Source: Acanthaster planci (lineage: Eukaryota; Echinodermata; Asteroidea; Valvatida; Acanthasteridae). Taken from it: DNA of 62,000 bases. Under the pieces are notes generated by a model. The model saw only the letters and a list, made by a program, of their open reading frames with translations. It was not told the origin of the DNA and searched no databases. The DNA lies in NCBI RefSeq assembly GCF_001949145.1, contig NW_019091361.1, forward strand, positions 1,276,253 through 1,338,252. Reading direction: 5' to 3'. Positions 14,001 to 29,000 of the stretch are shown one piece after another; positions within the stretch are counted from its first letter, which is position 1; every line of letters starts with the position of its first letter. A program made the translations under genes and the position numbers.

Positions 14001-17000
14001 CCCCCCATCCCTTACATTTCCCCACATACTGTACATGTACATTTGTATGTGTCTAAACACTGTCTATACATACACACATGTACATTACAGGAGTGCTCAG
14101 TACATACGTACTGTATGTACTACAGGCCTAAGTACACAATACGACTCAAAACGTTAACATTCATTTTTATAATTGTTTTTATTAAATTCCTAAGTTTCTA
14201 AGCATTAATGCCATATAAAACTATTTAAATACTGATGGAATTCCAAGAGGAAGCAAACAAGCATTAAATGGCACATTTTAACATCTATGGGCCTGCAAGG
14301 AAAAACTTTCAACATGAGGACGCCCGGATGGACAGACAGAAGACGGAAATCGGTATTACATAGGCTCGCACTCACCCCTTGCTTCGCATCTCGCCAAAAA
14401 GAAGAAAACGATGCTCTCAAAATATTTCCAGCATCTTGAACAATTATTCAGAAACATTTTTCTTCTTTTAAAACCACAAGTGATATCTTTCGTACTATTC
14501 AAAGCTATCATAATCCCATGGACAAGGCATTAAAAAAGCTAGCTAGGGGGTCTTTTGTCACTCAGGGTAGCTTACACTGCACTGCAAAAGCCTACCTCTG
14601 GGGTCCCGACGTTTGAGCTAGCAATGTCGTGCAAGATGTGAGACACTTCACTGACATTGCCAGTGGAAAGATCATCATCAATCCGCAGCTTCAAAGACAT
14701 TAGCTTCAAGTAAACCTCTTGCGCTTTCACTGCATCTGGAACCTGTGACTGATGGAAGACATTAAAACCCACTCAGCAATGAGACCACAATACAGGCTGT
14801 TATGATTTACCTTGTAAAGGTCCACTGAGCATATGGCTGAGTGCTCATATTGTTACCTATGACTGAGTCCGTGACCAGACTTGCAATATTAGCCATTTAT
14901 TGCCAACATTGAATTTGGCAACACCGCAACACATTCAGTAGCTGCAGTTTTATCAGTGAACTAATCCCTCACCAGAGATCACAGAAATGTTCACAGTAGG
15001 TACACATACCAGCACGTTCTTGCGCACTTCATCTGAGAGTGACCCGTTTTGTTGTTCTCCACAACTGTGATAATGAGGCTCCTTCCATCTTGCTATACCT
15101 TGCTGAACGTTTAATGAGCAGTTCCTTGTGGCGACAGGATTTCCAGCTAAACAGATGAATAAACACCGTTGTCATGCATTAGCCTAGATTAAAATTGGTT
15201 AATTACTGGGGAAGCATAATTACTTGGAGTGTTTACGTATGTTCATTCAGAATGCCAAAGACAAAGTTTCAATATGTCTGTATAGTTTGGTTACATCGCT
15301 ACAAGCACATAAAAATGCTATACCACTAGGATCAAGCACAGGAAGATTGCTTCAGCTACACAGTCTGCAGTTATAGCTAAACAAAATTGTGCTCCAATAC
15401 AAGCGTTTCACCGTAGAGGGTAGTACGCCTCCAAGAGTTTGCAATGCACTGGCCAATCAAAATGCACAAAATCTGTTGACTCAATGTGCATTTGGAAAGG
15501 GTCGCCAGATTTTGCACGTTGCGATTGGCCAACGCGTTGCTAACTCGAGGAGGCGAACTACTGTAAATCGCCCGTATTTGAGCTTTTATATCAAAGACGC
15601 TGCAGCACTGTGATGTTTAAGATAACAGCACTGAAGACTGAAATTATGATGGCAAGTTTCGTTCACTTGATGTCAAGTCCTACCGTGGGACGTAAATGGG
15701 GCACACTTCTGCGTTGATTCCACCATCGAGCCAGCTTCAGTTGAGGGCCACAACAGCGACCCGAATTGAGGGTTACTGGTCACATCCTCTGAGCAGTTAC
15801 CTTTTTATAATCGCAAAAACACAAGAGGCCAGCAGCAACGAAATGAAACTGTTTCACGGGAAAGCAAGAGATGAGTAAACAAACACAGCACGCACAGCAG
15901 TGAGAAAACGATCTGTAACTTCAGGGGACTCATGAAGACGGACAGAGTACACTGTTTAAAACGTTGAGTTATTCCCCGGTTCTTCTCAGAACCACACATA
16001 TACTGATACCTGGTACAACTGCAATCATTTTACTCTTCAAATCTGTAACTTCTGCACCATTTAACGCACTTTGTTCGAGGTATAACTGTACATGTAATTT
16101 CATAATCATTATTACTTAATTTTGAGGTGTATTTCAAAACAGGAAGAATACTCATCATCTTAATATCACCCCCCCCAGCGGATGCACGCCTGCCCCCGCT
16201 TCCCCTCCCCCCATTGAAACTCTTTGAATAATCTCTGTTGAGTCTATATACATGTAGCTATGCATATGTTCTTGTGCGAAGCCACCTTCAAAATATGTGT
16301 GTACCCCCCTTGTGCCCCTGGAACATTTAGCCCTATTTACACCACTGAGCAACAGAAAAGAGTACCTGGGCTTGAGTCGGAAAACAGAAATTCTGGGTAG
16401 TGGACAGGAAGCCTCGGTAGCAATCCTCCTATGCTTGGGCTGAAGTTTTTGACTGTAAAAATCAATCGCATCTATTGGCATTAATAATAAATAATAATAA
16501 TTTATTGACTTATATTGCGCTAATTCCATAAAATATGTTCACAAGCGCATTACAATTATTTAAAAATAGCTAAATACAAAATTATAATACATGTAATATG
16601 TCGATTAATACAAACAATTTAAACTCAAAATCTTGACAATAATCACATACCATCAAACCATCACAAAACCAATATACAAATTATTAACAAAAGGCTTCTT
16701 TAAAAAGGTGAGTCTTCAGTGACGATTTAAAAACGTCAAGGCTAGAAGCATTCCTAGCATTAAAAGGGAATTTATTCCATAGATAAGATAAGGTGCACTG
16801 AACTCAAAGGCTCTGTCCCTGTTAAAGAGTAACTTTTTCAAAACCTGCAGGGCACTTCAAATAAATACCATCATTCGACCTGCGAAGGCTGTAACGGGAC
16901 TGAGACTTGACAGAAACAAGCTGACCTAAACACTCTGGAGCTAAAGCATGTAATATTTTACACGTAATCAATTTTATTTTAAAAACAATTCTGAACCGAA

Positions 17001-20000
17001 CAGGAAGCCAGTGTAGATCCTTAAGCAATGGTGTAATACGACAAAATTTAAATGTGTTATACACAAACCGAGCACAAGCATTTTGGACTCTCTGAAGTTG
17101 TTTGATCTGTGTGTCTGGAAGGCGATATAGAAGACTATTGCAATAGTCGAGTCTGCTGGAAATAAATGCATGAATCAATATTTCAGAGCATTCCTTGGAT
17201 AAATACTTCCTAATTCGTGTTATGTTGTGTAAATAATAAAAAGCATTACTACAAACTTTTGTGACATGCATTCTCATTGACAAATTAACATCGAACCATG
17301 CAGTAAGATTTCGGACCAGGGGAGCAGGGGGTAACAACCAACTGCCCAACTTGTATATCCTCCAATGTAACTTTAGACAATTGGTGACAAGTGCCACTAA
17401 TCAAAAACTCAGTCTTATTGTCATTCAAAAATAGTCTACTATCTGGCACTACTGTGCATGCAACCTCTGCACGTAACAGCATCTGGCATTTGTGGTGTAA
17501 TTGAAACTTCCAAAATAAATGTAGCAAGAGGAGTTCATAGTGTGATGGCTTGCATACAGTGCAGGACTTAAAATTGGCAGCTTCGTTGGATGAACCAGGG
17601 TTTCATCATTTCAGACTCCCTAACTGTAACTTTAAGAAATTATGTTGGTTTTCTTTCACCTTGATAATAAAAAAAAACACTGTACAGTTTGGGCGATTCC
17701 AGGGGTGTGTGCACCTTTAACGAAATGCATGGCATGTCAACCACAAGCACTACAATAACTCCTTCAAAAAGTAGCCCTTCCGGTCAAAAAAAAAATAAAA
17801 TTAAGGCTTGAGGGACACTTTGACAGCACTTGTTGCAAAAATTGATTTGCTCATTCACAGAAAGTCACCTTTGCTCTTTCTTATCTTCGTCACTGGAAAC
17901 TGATGTGAAGGAAATACATCACTGCTTCAGACTCGCTTGCATAACGACTGTCTTGATCAATGCTTGCACTTTAATAAGTGCACACGTATCACACGCATGC
18001 AAAAGTTGTAAGCTGTGTCTAGGGGTGAACGTCCTCCACCATCTACCACATCAACATTGGCAAGCTGAATAGCAGCTAATCCCCCCCTTCTAATGTGACT
18101 GTGGATCCCGAGTGGGACCTTGTAAACTAGATTGTAGGCATCGAGTACGCAAAATCGAACTGACATTTCTCACCTCGAACAGATATGTAAAACGTGCATC
18201 GGTGACTTTTATTCTCCGTGCCGTTTGGACCAACCGCCACCTCCACCCTTGTCAAATTGTTGTACCTGACCAGGGGATTGTAAGTGACGCCAAACGCGTC
18301 GCCGCTCGCACACGGCCTTGGGGGGGCGCTGTCATCAATGGACTGACAAGTTGTTTGTTCCTCATAACTTCCAGGCAAGTTGACAGCGGTTGGCTGAGTC
18401 CAAGATACGTTGGCCACTGAGTGTTCAGGAGGAATGACCACCTCGATTGTAGGGAGTCCAGTCCCAACTGATGAAACCTCTGGAGGGGGGCAGGTACTTC
18501 CGAATGCCGCTGATGAATAAATACATTGTAAATATGTAAACTTTCAGTCATAAACTTTTCATTCTTTGGAACATTCTTTGGAAACAATTGAATGTTGGGC
18601 TATAAAGAAATGTCGAACAGGTTAAGGGTTCAGAGGTGACTCTGCATATGAAAACCAACTGACCGAAAATCTCTGTGTTTACACAAAGCTGAGCACCTTT
18701 AAGTTGAATGCAAAACTTCATCGTTTGACCCAATGGAGCAGTAATAAAAGATGTCTGAAAAATGCATCCTCGCCGTGGACTGTCCGAAGCCTGGGAGGTG
18801 TAAGGGGGCACATGCCCCACCCTGGTTCACCTCCCCTTTTGAAATCTTGAGTGTACACCACGCAAATAACTGGGTACCTTAAATGTACAGTGAAGCAAAG
18901 AAGGGGAAGGAGCTATAGCGACTTAGAAGATGAACCGAAAAACCAAGCTTAAAGCAGAAAGATACGATGTTCTTTGATATCAGTAAGATTCACTTAGCAG
19001 AAGACGAAGGTGTAATCTGCTTTAAGGAACGTGAATTTTTAGATTTTCTTAACTGACACATTAGGAGGGGGATGGGTAACTTACTGATGTGTGAAGAATA
19101 AATTGGGCCCAAATTTAATGGTGCTGACAAGAAAGAAATTCTGTGGAGTTTAGAGTTCAAGAAGATCATCAGAGAAAATAGATCTAGGCCATTGTATTAC
19201 GAGTGTTATTAACGGCAAAGAGAATGTAAAGCTGTAGCAGGGAATCTCCAGTGGCATATCCAGAGGTCAAGTAGCCCCCGTGCACGGAGCTTTTTTTTTT
19301 TTTCAATTTAATTTTCTTTGGGGGGAGGGGAACGACAGTGCACACACTTTAGAAACAGAACAAGCACTTTTTTGGAGGGGGAATGTTCTTTACAGAGGAA
19401 AAAGTTGGACTATTGTTTCAGATAAATACAATTGTGTCCCCTGGACTTAAAAGCTCGATAGTACTGGGGATATTGTACATTGATAACAGGAAAAACAAAA
19501 GAATAAAGGATACCAGTTAAAGACAAAATTGCATATTGTAATTACATTGTAAGCCGCACAATTGTGGTTTGTAGCTCGCCCTTTAGGTGGTATGGATGAA
19601 GTTTTACAGTTTTTTTTAAGAGCTGGCTAAATGGTACTCCAAATGGGAAGCTATACAACAGAAGTTCCGTTGACGGCAAAGAAGATCATAGGGGATGAAC
19701 GAGCAAGTCTCACAAGGAAAATATAGAGAAATCCATGTATGTACATGTAGCTGTGAATATGGGATGGAATAGCCGTGGCAAGATTAAAAGTTTTAGGAAA
19801 ATTACCAGTGATAAATAATTTCATTAAAAAAACTATGAAATTCGCAACCAGAAGTGTTGCAACGCTTCATTTCAATTTTATTTCGTTCGTAAGCTAAAAC
19901 AACAAAGAAGTCGTAATGGATCACTGGTGGCTAATGAGAACAAAGTAAAATTTTGCTGACCAATTTTACGTGCTGATGCTGAAAAATATAAATATCAATT

Positions 20001-23000
20001 TAAATAAATAAATATAGAATATTCAGCGAAGTACATTTACCTTTTCTCAGTTGCTTTCAATCTCTTTTATTGATGGTGTTTTTGCCGTCGGTTATTGGGC
20101 GTAATAGTTTCTATTTTGAGGATAAGTGTCCAAGGTTCTTGCAGCATTCATTGTTGACTTCAGTAGAGTTGCACTAAAACAATTCTATCTTGATGGGTAA
20201 GGTAAAGTGATGGACTTACCATTACATATCACGCCTGCGGTATCTTGGCATGGGTGCGCTGTCCCCCATGCTGAGATTGGACAGTCAGCCAGTCTGGTCT
20301 CATTACCAATGCACTGGGGGGATCTCAGCCAAACAGGGCCGCTACCCCGTCCGAAGAGGGAATAGTAGACTGGGGCTTCTGCTCCGTCGAAGCCCAACTG
20401 GTTGCAGATGACTGTTGCATCATTGATGCCCCATCCGGAGGAGCAGACAGTTCCCCACTGACCTCTGAAGAATATTTCAACTCGTCCAGAGGCATAGGAC
20501 ATACCGTCCACAAGACGAACTGGAAAGGTTTCATCTGCACAAATGTGTAAACCTAAATGTTCCACACCTCAAAGCTCTTATTTTTCAATTTTTGATTCAT
20601 TTCAATTCCTATGATATAAATACATGCACATATGCTCCTTAATCTTGATAAAAAAAACATATATCAAACCATACTATCAAAACCAAATTCATGAGAGATG
20701 ATGCCGTATGAATGCCTATGTATGTGTTTATGCTTTGATAGAGCTGTGAATCACACTGTAAGGAGGTTTGAGCGAGAAGCAAAGAATACCATGATTATCA
20801 CTCGCTTTACCTACATGTAATTAGTCTGGCGTAATTAGTCATACTTTCAAATACTATTGCATAGGTAGTCACCCGTTTGGCGTGGCCCTTAGTTTGGCAC
20901 CCATATCACATTTTTTGAGAATATTATATTACCAGCAAGCTTAGTAATGTTGCAATTTGTTTTTAGTTTGGTTTATTGATAGCATTGTGCAGTCACATTG
21001 GGTACATTTTAAACAGAGCCTCTATCTAAAAAAAAATGCAAACAGAAAGGGAAAAATGTTCCACATCAGACACGACAAAATGCATTCTTTTGTAAGTAGT
21101 GAATGGAAAAGTGTAACATTTTAACTCATACTCCTGATAATGAACTGAGTAACAAAGGGACTAAACTCAAACAGATGTATCACCAGCACCCTTTAAACTG
21201 CAGATACTCAGAAACCAATGTTGAAATCTAACCTGATTGGCATATGACTTCCAAGGCAGCATTCCGATTACAAGAGTACAAGCCGGGGACATTTTGCTCC
21301 ACAAGGCACTCTGCTAGTGTAGGTCTAGGGTCAGGGTCATGGCACGCTTCAAGCGAAATTTGTAATGGGCGTAACTCCTCCTCAGGGACGTTGCCAAGAA
21401 ATGCAATATTGGGCCCCCGGTAGCCAAGGTGTCTGCAAACAACGTCAGCATCAGACGTAGTAAAGCCGTAATTGCAGATGCTGCTCCACTGTCCATGGAA
21501 GAACAATTCCACGTGACCCGATCTTGGGCTCGAGCCATTCACCAAACGAATTGAGAAATCTTCGTCTGAGAGGAAAAAGAGGACAATGACAGAATTACGG
21601 GTGCATGGCTCAAAGTGTTGAGTTTTGCACCTTTACTAAATTTACGACACGTTGAACAATGGAACCCAATGATGAATACATCCTCAGTAATTCCTTAAAC
21701 CTGAAATAAATCTCCGTCTGAATAAATCCTTGTATCGCTTCGTAGGTAAAAAATTTCTTGTAGTTGCTCAATCGCACATCCCTTTGTAGTTGAAATTGAT
21801 TTGTAGTACTTTCCGGCCAGGAGCGGCCGCACCATTCATTGGGTCAAGCAATATACAGCACCTGATCAATGGTCAATCAATCACATGAAAGGGATTTATA
21901 GACCACTCTCATTTTACAAACAGTTTGCACTGGTGACTAAAGTTTGCAGAAATCACCCTTTTCACAGGCTGTTTTTCAATTGTACCTCAAATATGTTCAT
22001 GGAGTACACTTGTCTCATTAATTTGAAAGAGGATTGTATTTTCATTCATTAGTTAGGGCATGCTGGAGTTTGAAATTAAGTTGCTTGGGATTTTCAAGAC
22101 TTTTTGACTTTGTTTTTTGTGCTGGTATAGTTTTTGCAGCCACTTGTGACACATAAAGAGCAGAAATATTGTGGCACATGTATTCAACCATGGCAACGCA
22201 AGGACATGAAGGAGGTTCAGTAATGCCTCATACATTTTCACCTGATATTCTAATAATTACATCTTTACTGATAACTATACATAAAACATAAATAACAGGC
22301 ATCCCGCCAATGAAAAAAGTAACGCTAGATAGAAACAGAATATAATTGTCTGAACAAGCATTTTCCAAAAATAGTCCTTGTCTGGTATAGCTTATTCCAT
22401 GGTTTGATTGATTATGGCTTGATTGGATACTAGCAACTTCTGCTGCACATTTAAGCTGGAAGATCCTTTTGTGAAAAACATTCGTCAATTGTGTATTGAT
22501 CGAAAAAAGAACACTAAGTACCTGCTTGGCAGATGACACCTGCATGTTGATATGAAAAGTGAGGACAGAAATAATCAGGCTCTGATATACAATCAATCAG
22601 TCTATTCTCTTCCCCACTGCAGTTCACACCGATTAGTTGCTGAGAGGTTACGCCCTGTCCAAAGATTAGCCCCACAACGGCTACGCTCAAGCCGCTGGTG
22701 TAACCAAGCTGCCTGCACACCACTCGGGCCGCGTTGCTGTTCCAACTTCGGTCACACACTGTACGCCACTCGTCGTTGACAAATATTTCTACGCGGCCTT
22801 CTGTAGCGGATGAACCGTCAACAAGTCTGACAGGAAAGTCATCATCTACAGAAAGGAATTTAACACAGTGGAACAGATCTTGGACGCATGCAGAAACTGC
22901 ACTATAAAGTTGAAATGTTGAAGCCAGCACTTTACATATATGCAGCCAGCAGCCACGATTCAAAATGCAGTCACTGAGTATTACTTGCATGTGTACGTGT

Positions 23001-26000
23001 GGTGAGTAAGTAAATTTTCAAAATGTTTAACCGAACTTGTAAATGTTACGTCCAACATTTAAAGTGTTAATTCAACAATTTAAGAAGTAAATAACTTCAC
23101 TTTTTGTAAATATCTTGATGGTACTATGCGAGGCTTTCGCGTAGACTGGACCCGAAGCCTACGTTGCATGCTTTACACATCTTGCCGCGACTTTTAAGCG
23201 ACACATTGCATACATGCATGTGTCATTTCCAAATCGGTGTTCTGTCATCATCTAAGCAGATGGTCATTCAGCATTTGCAGGCCTACCCACAGGTACTCTA
23301 CTGCAGGGAACCATACGGGCAGTGTTAACGTTAATGAGGGCAGGTTAATTTGTGGTGCAATGTGCTTGGGGTGGGAGGAGGGTCTGCATCATATTCGATT
23401 GCTTGGTCAGTCTATTATCTCACCTGCTTGGCATTTTACACCAGCAACGTAAAGACAGGATGCACCCAAAGGACCCAGAGAACAGTCCGCAAGATTTGCC
23501 TCATCACCTGTACAGTCAACGTTGGTTAGATGAGAGGGTACATGTACCTCCCGTTGGTAAAGAATAGCCAGGAAGATGCTAGGACCGATATAGCCCAGTT
23601 GACGGCACACTACGCTGGCATCCATCTTATCCCAACCGTCAGAGCATATAGTTCCCCACCGACCGTGAAGCATAACCTCAACACGGCCAGCCGTCACTGG
23701 CAATTCGTCATGTGCGATTTGGACCTGGTATTCATCTATATCAAGAAAAAAAAAAGAAATTCAGTCCTACTCACTCTTACTACATCTGGGCCCATGTGGA
23801 GCATAGTGTTAAGGGCATCATTTTCAGTGTGTCCTAAGTGGTTGCTCTTTCATGTATTATTGCCAGGACTTGAAATTTAATTTTCTTGGACAATTCAGTT
23901 TGTTGTATTCAAGCAAAATCAGCCAAGTGTGCTGGAAAAGTTTAACCTGTCAGTTTCTAACCAACTGGTGCCTGCACCCAATCTGGTCATTAAAGTTTAA
24001 TAAGCCTTCAGCTAGATTTTGTTGGGAAACCCATCCAAACCCATAGTTACAGCAGACCGCGCAAGATTAATTTACATTTTTTGCAACAATGGATGATTTT
24101 GAAAGGGAATTGGACGTGTAACCATGAAAGCTCCGGCTTTACTCAGAAAGGCAGGGCAGAATATGGGCATTTCACAATAGTGCACCTCCAAGAGTTTGCG
24201 ATGCTTTGACCAATCATAGTGCACAAAATCTGTAGACCTATATGTAATGCGCATTTGGAAAGGGTCGACAAATTTTGTGCATTGTGATTGGCCAATGCGT
24301 TGCAAACTCTTGGAGGCGCACTATTGTGAATCACCCCTATTTGAATCAGAATCTTTTATTTGATTCAGTGCCAGACAATTTGTTTTTCTTTTCTGGGAGA
24401 TGCAGAAAAGCCGTTGTTCTTAACAAGATATTATTTTTGTGTTTTCACATTTTTCCGTCTGAAATCTCAAAGACTTTGTGCATGGTTTTATTTTTCTCAG
24501 TGGCACTTTGGCCAATTGAAAACTCAAGCCAAGTAGCATGCCAGTTTTGGTCAATTGTAAAGGTTGTTTTTTCATGAGCTTCAAGCCTGAATAAATTGAG
24601 ACTTGCATTCATCCAGTGTTCTATAGGTTATGGATAAATGTTACATGATGCAATGACGATGCTATTACTTTGTTTTTTAATAAATTAGTTTTATTTTAAT
24701 TGTCTTATTCTAAACAAAGCAAGGTTTTCTAAAACCCTTTTGCAAAACCTTTGAGTCAAAGCAAATTTGTACGTTTTGCAGAAATTACTGTGGTCATAAT
24801 AACGTAATTGAAATGGCCAATTTTTGTTTTGCATTTATAATTTTAATACGAATTGATGATGTCATCAATGAATTTTAAATGAACTTTCATAATTCAGGTT
24901 TTCTGTAAAAAGTGTACTATTGGTTCTTAGATTAATTTGAATCTTCACAGATATAAAGTCCTTAGTCCAGATTAAAAGAACTCAATGCAAAGACATCATG
25001 ATAAAGTTGTCAAGTTACTTGACCTGAATTTCAAAAATTTTTAACTGACTCTTATCGATATTTTTACATGTTTGTTCTTACGGCAAACCCAGCTAGCAGG
25101 CTTAAACAGATTTTAAGAAGTGGAAAAAATCTTTTCATCTGTGCACAGCAACAACAAACTCTCTTCCTTTTTTCCTAATTTTTCTTTCTAAATTCCGCTA
25201 ACTTTGTGCGTGATTCTTCAGGTGCATGCCACGTACTGCGGCCTTGCAATTTCAAATCTTCAATTTCAGTCAAACTTGAGCTGAATCAAAGATTTTAGGC
25301 CGAAGTTGTGCACTGATCTGAAAGTAATGATGTCATTAAGTGTCTGATTAATTTGTAGCTCTGCATTTAGAGTATGTGCATGGGTGATATTTGTTACGGG
25401 TGAAATCTTAGATGACACTTTGATTAAGTCATCACTATTTTATATATTTAGATATTTTATTTTTCAATTTCATAGCTATTGTCAATCTGTCTGATCTTAA
25501 TTCTTTTAAGAAGACTGTTATGTGGAACAGCGGCACCTTTCACAGAAATATTACTAATTTATAGGATTTTTATAATGCCCTCTCCTGCAGGGCCCACCTC
25601 CTTGAGAGCAAATTACAACCTAAACACAGTAACAATACATAAATGCACCTCTAACGGAAATGTTTGTGCTGTCATGATGACGCCATAAAAAATGCTTTTC
25701 TGCAGAAAACTGAGCATCCATTCATGTTAAATTTGGTGGATAGATGCTGTGCATCTTTTTCAATTTAGTGCATTGACATCATCGGTCGGTTTTTATTCTG
25801 GTTTGTATAACCATTTTTTAAAAATCATTTTCTTCCACTTGTAATCATTTTGACCTATCGCATTCAACTTTACCTAAAATATGTCGGAGTTGAAGTCCTC
25901 CGCGATTAGCAAGTATCGACTACAACAACATCAAGATAATCAATGAGTAATTTTTATAAGGATTTTTAACCGACGCCCATTGACGTTTCAAATATTTTTC

Positions 26001-29000
26001 TTGTTGTTAAAGCATTTGGCAGAATAAATAATATTAATTAATCTAGAATGCAAGTAACGTAGTAACGTTTCAATTTCATTAATGTGTGAGTTTTTGTCAT
26101 TTCCAAAGTTCTATCGATCTCTCATAGATTTGCACATGCCTTTTTCAACCTCGTTGCGCCTATGGGGTATCCAAGTTTTTACATGTGTTGTAGGTGGAAA
26201 TTGAGATGATGTCATAATAACATCATCACTTCTATTTCTTAAGATTTAGTTTCTTTCACGTAATTCATGGCAGTGCATGTATATATCTTGTACAAAATAA
26301 ATCTCAAATTCTTTACATGGTACATGTATCTGTGAGACAAAGTAGATACGCACTCTATGTGGCCATTTTTTTGTGACGTTTGATGACGGAATCCAAACTG
26401 GCAATGTTTGCTTGGACTGTAAAGGAATATTTGATTTTCATGAGAGGTATCCCGTACGGTATGTCTTCTACACTGCAACTATGAAGGGGCATTATGCTGA
26501 CATCATCAATTGATGCTAAAAATACTGACTGAATATTTAGTAAGTTGTCTCATAAGGCTTTGAACACATTTTTCAACGTTATACTTGTGTGTGTCTCTGC
26601 CAGAACAATGTCCTGTTCTTTGTAAATATCGGAAAAAATAACGCAGGAAAGCCCTTTATTTGTAAATGTTACCTGCTTGGCACATAACGCCAACAGTGTG
26701 GGAAGGACATGGAAGAACTCCCCAGCCACGAAAGGTGCAATCAGTCAGCTTAGTCTCATTTCCACTGCAGTGGATGTTATTCATGCCGTACATGTCCAAA
26801 GCTCCATGCCCGCCCGCAAAGAACCTTTCATTCGCCAGCACACTTGATCCGTCGTAACCCAATTGTCTGCAGATGACACGACCGTATGTTTGGTCCACGC
26901 TATCATAGTTTCGGCATACGGCCACCCAGTTTCCATTGAAGAAAACCTCGACTAATCCTGACGTGTTCGAAGGACCGCCAACAAGTCTCACTGGGTGGTA
27001 CTCATCTTTAAATATATAAAAATATATTATATTGAAGAGCTCTTAATCGTAGGAGGGTTTGCCCCGCCCCATCCCACAGTAAGTACATCCTTGGGTGGGA
27101 GAGGCAAGTTGAGAGTCCACCCTGCGTGCACAGTAAATGGCGGGTGGAGTCAAAAGGCTTGAGCGGCCCATTGAAAATGTTCAGAGGCACAAATTTGAAC
27201 GTCATTTTCTCTCAGCTTCCGCACATCTTCCCCTTTGTCTTCGGAAAACCCGAAAGGATGTTACACCAAACTAAATAAAAAGCCTTATTATCTCTCTCCT
27301 CAAGCACACAAGGCCAAAAGAAATTAACAGAGCTTCTTTCCAACCATGTCCAATTAAATAGTTTTTACTTGACGGCACTACGCACCACTCATATCACAGG
27401 CGACCTTCAGACTGGTTTAGACGTTTCACCACTTATGTCGTCCACCGAGAATGGTGGATGGTACCCTAACGTATAGCACAATTTGCTTTACAGCTCGCAC
27501 AGAACGGAACCTAACTGATTTCTTTCGACCATGTTAGCTTCGAACAAAATTTTTCAAGTTTTTATTTTGCTCTCCAAAATATTTTCTCACACTAGAAAGT
27601 AACAGCTGTAATGATTTTAGAGGGTTTTCCGAAGACGAAAGTGACAAAAGTGCAGAAGCTGAGAGATAATGACGTTGGAATTTGTGCCCCTGTATGTTTT
27701 CAATGGGCCGCTCAGGGTTTTTGCCTCCAGCTGTCATATATGCGCATGTGCACATAAATTAAAGTTATAAGTGAACTGGTCTATGCCCTGGTAAAAACCA
27801 AACAATTAACTCACCTGCCTGACACACTATCCCAACTGCAAATCCAGAGGATTCACTGACACTCATCATCTGGCAGTCGGCCAGGGTGGGCTCGTCACCT
27901 CTGCAGTCAAACTTGTATGGCATCATTACAGGTTTTCCACCATCCCCAAAGAAGTTCTGTGAGACAGTTACATTTTGTCCAAAATGGCCTAGTTGTCTAC
28001 AGACAACGCTGCTCGCAGCGTCATCCCAGTAGTTATCGTTCACGTTCTCCCACGAGTCACCATAGTTAACCTCCAAACGCCCCTGTTTACTTGACAGTCC
28101 ATCGACAAGGCGAACTGCCAGGAATGCTTCATCCTCTGAGATGGAAATTTACCACATCTGAAAATCTTATTTAATCAAATAAGGAAGTATATCTGCAGAT
28201 ATCTTAATAATAACTTATTATGATTGCACACCTTTTGTAGCAAAATTAAAGTGTCATCATCTTTCTATCTGTGCTGATTTTGATCGAAAAGAAATCGTTG
28301 TGCGGCAGCTCCATGACCAGTGTCAAGACTACGCTCTCCTTGCCTGTCAGCCAACATGGATTCCTTCTACATCAGCCATGTACTGCCTACAGATCAGAGC
28401 ACGAACAGAGCCTAAGGCACTTTCCCTGTTCTTTCCCTTTCTGTCTGATTTTTGGGGTGGGTCAGTTCAGTTGGTTGTTGGTTACTTTCCTTCTTTTTTT
28501 AAATTTTCTGCATGAGATAAGACCTCAATGTTCCATGTTTTTCTCACTTGAGTCCTGTTTTGCTTTTTTCTGTTTCGGTCTAAATTTTTGTTTTCGGTTT
28601 TAAATGAAAAGAACTACATTCATTCATTTGGAAGACAATTCAAAAAGTAATTTACACGAAAATCATACCAATTTGACAAGAAACGAAAACACTCCGGACA
28701 CTCCTAGCTGCTAACCAACCACCTGATGAGCAGTCGTCAAGAGCAATTTCATCACCAACGCACTCAACACCCCCAAAATATAGAGGCTGGCGCTGATAAA
28801 TCGAATATGACAGGGTTGGCCCGTGGAATCCCAGCTCACGGCAAACAACAGCGTCGTCTATCAAGGCATCCCAGTTGTCATAAGAAACGCCTCCCCAAAT
28901 TCCTTGGAAGTTGATCTGGAGGACACCTTGTCGTTCTGATGTCCCACCATGAAGCCGGACAGGGAAATCGTAGTCTGTTCGAAAAACAAAATCAGCTAAA

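Larger units (their letters stand above)
12186..14595. other. Receptor intron within the GAIN-coding region
   Basis: No exon is visible. It contains a one-ended fragment of the MITE family seen at 15.4 and 24.2 kb (12855-12897, GATTCACAATAGTG and following) and a 370-bp pyrimidine-rich low-complexity tract at about 13640-14010. Confidence 0.6.
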
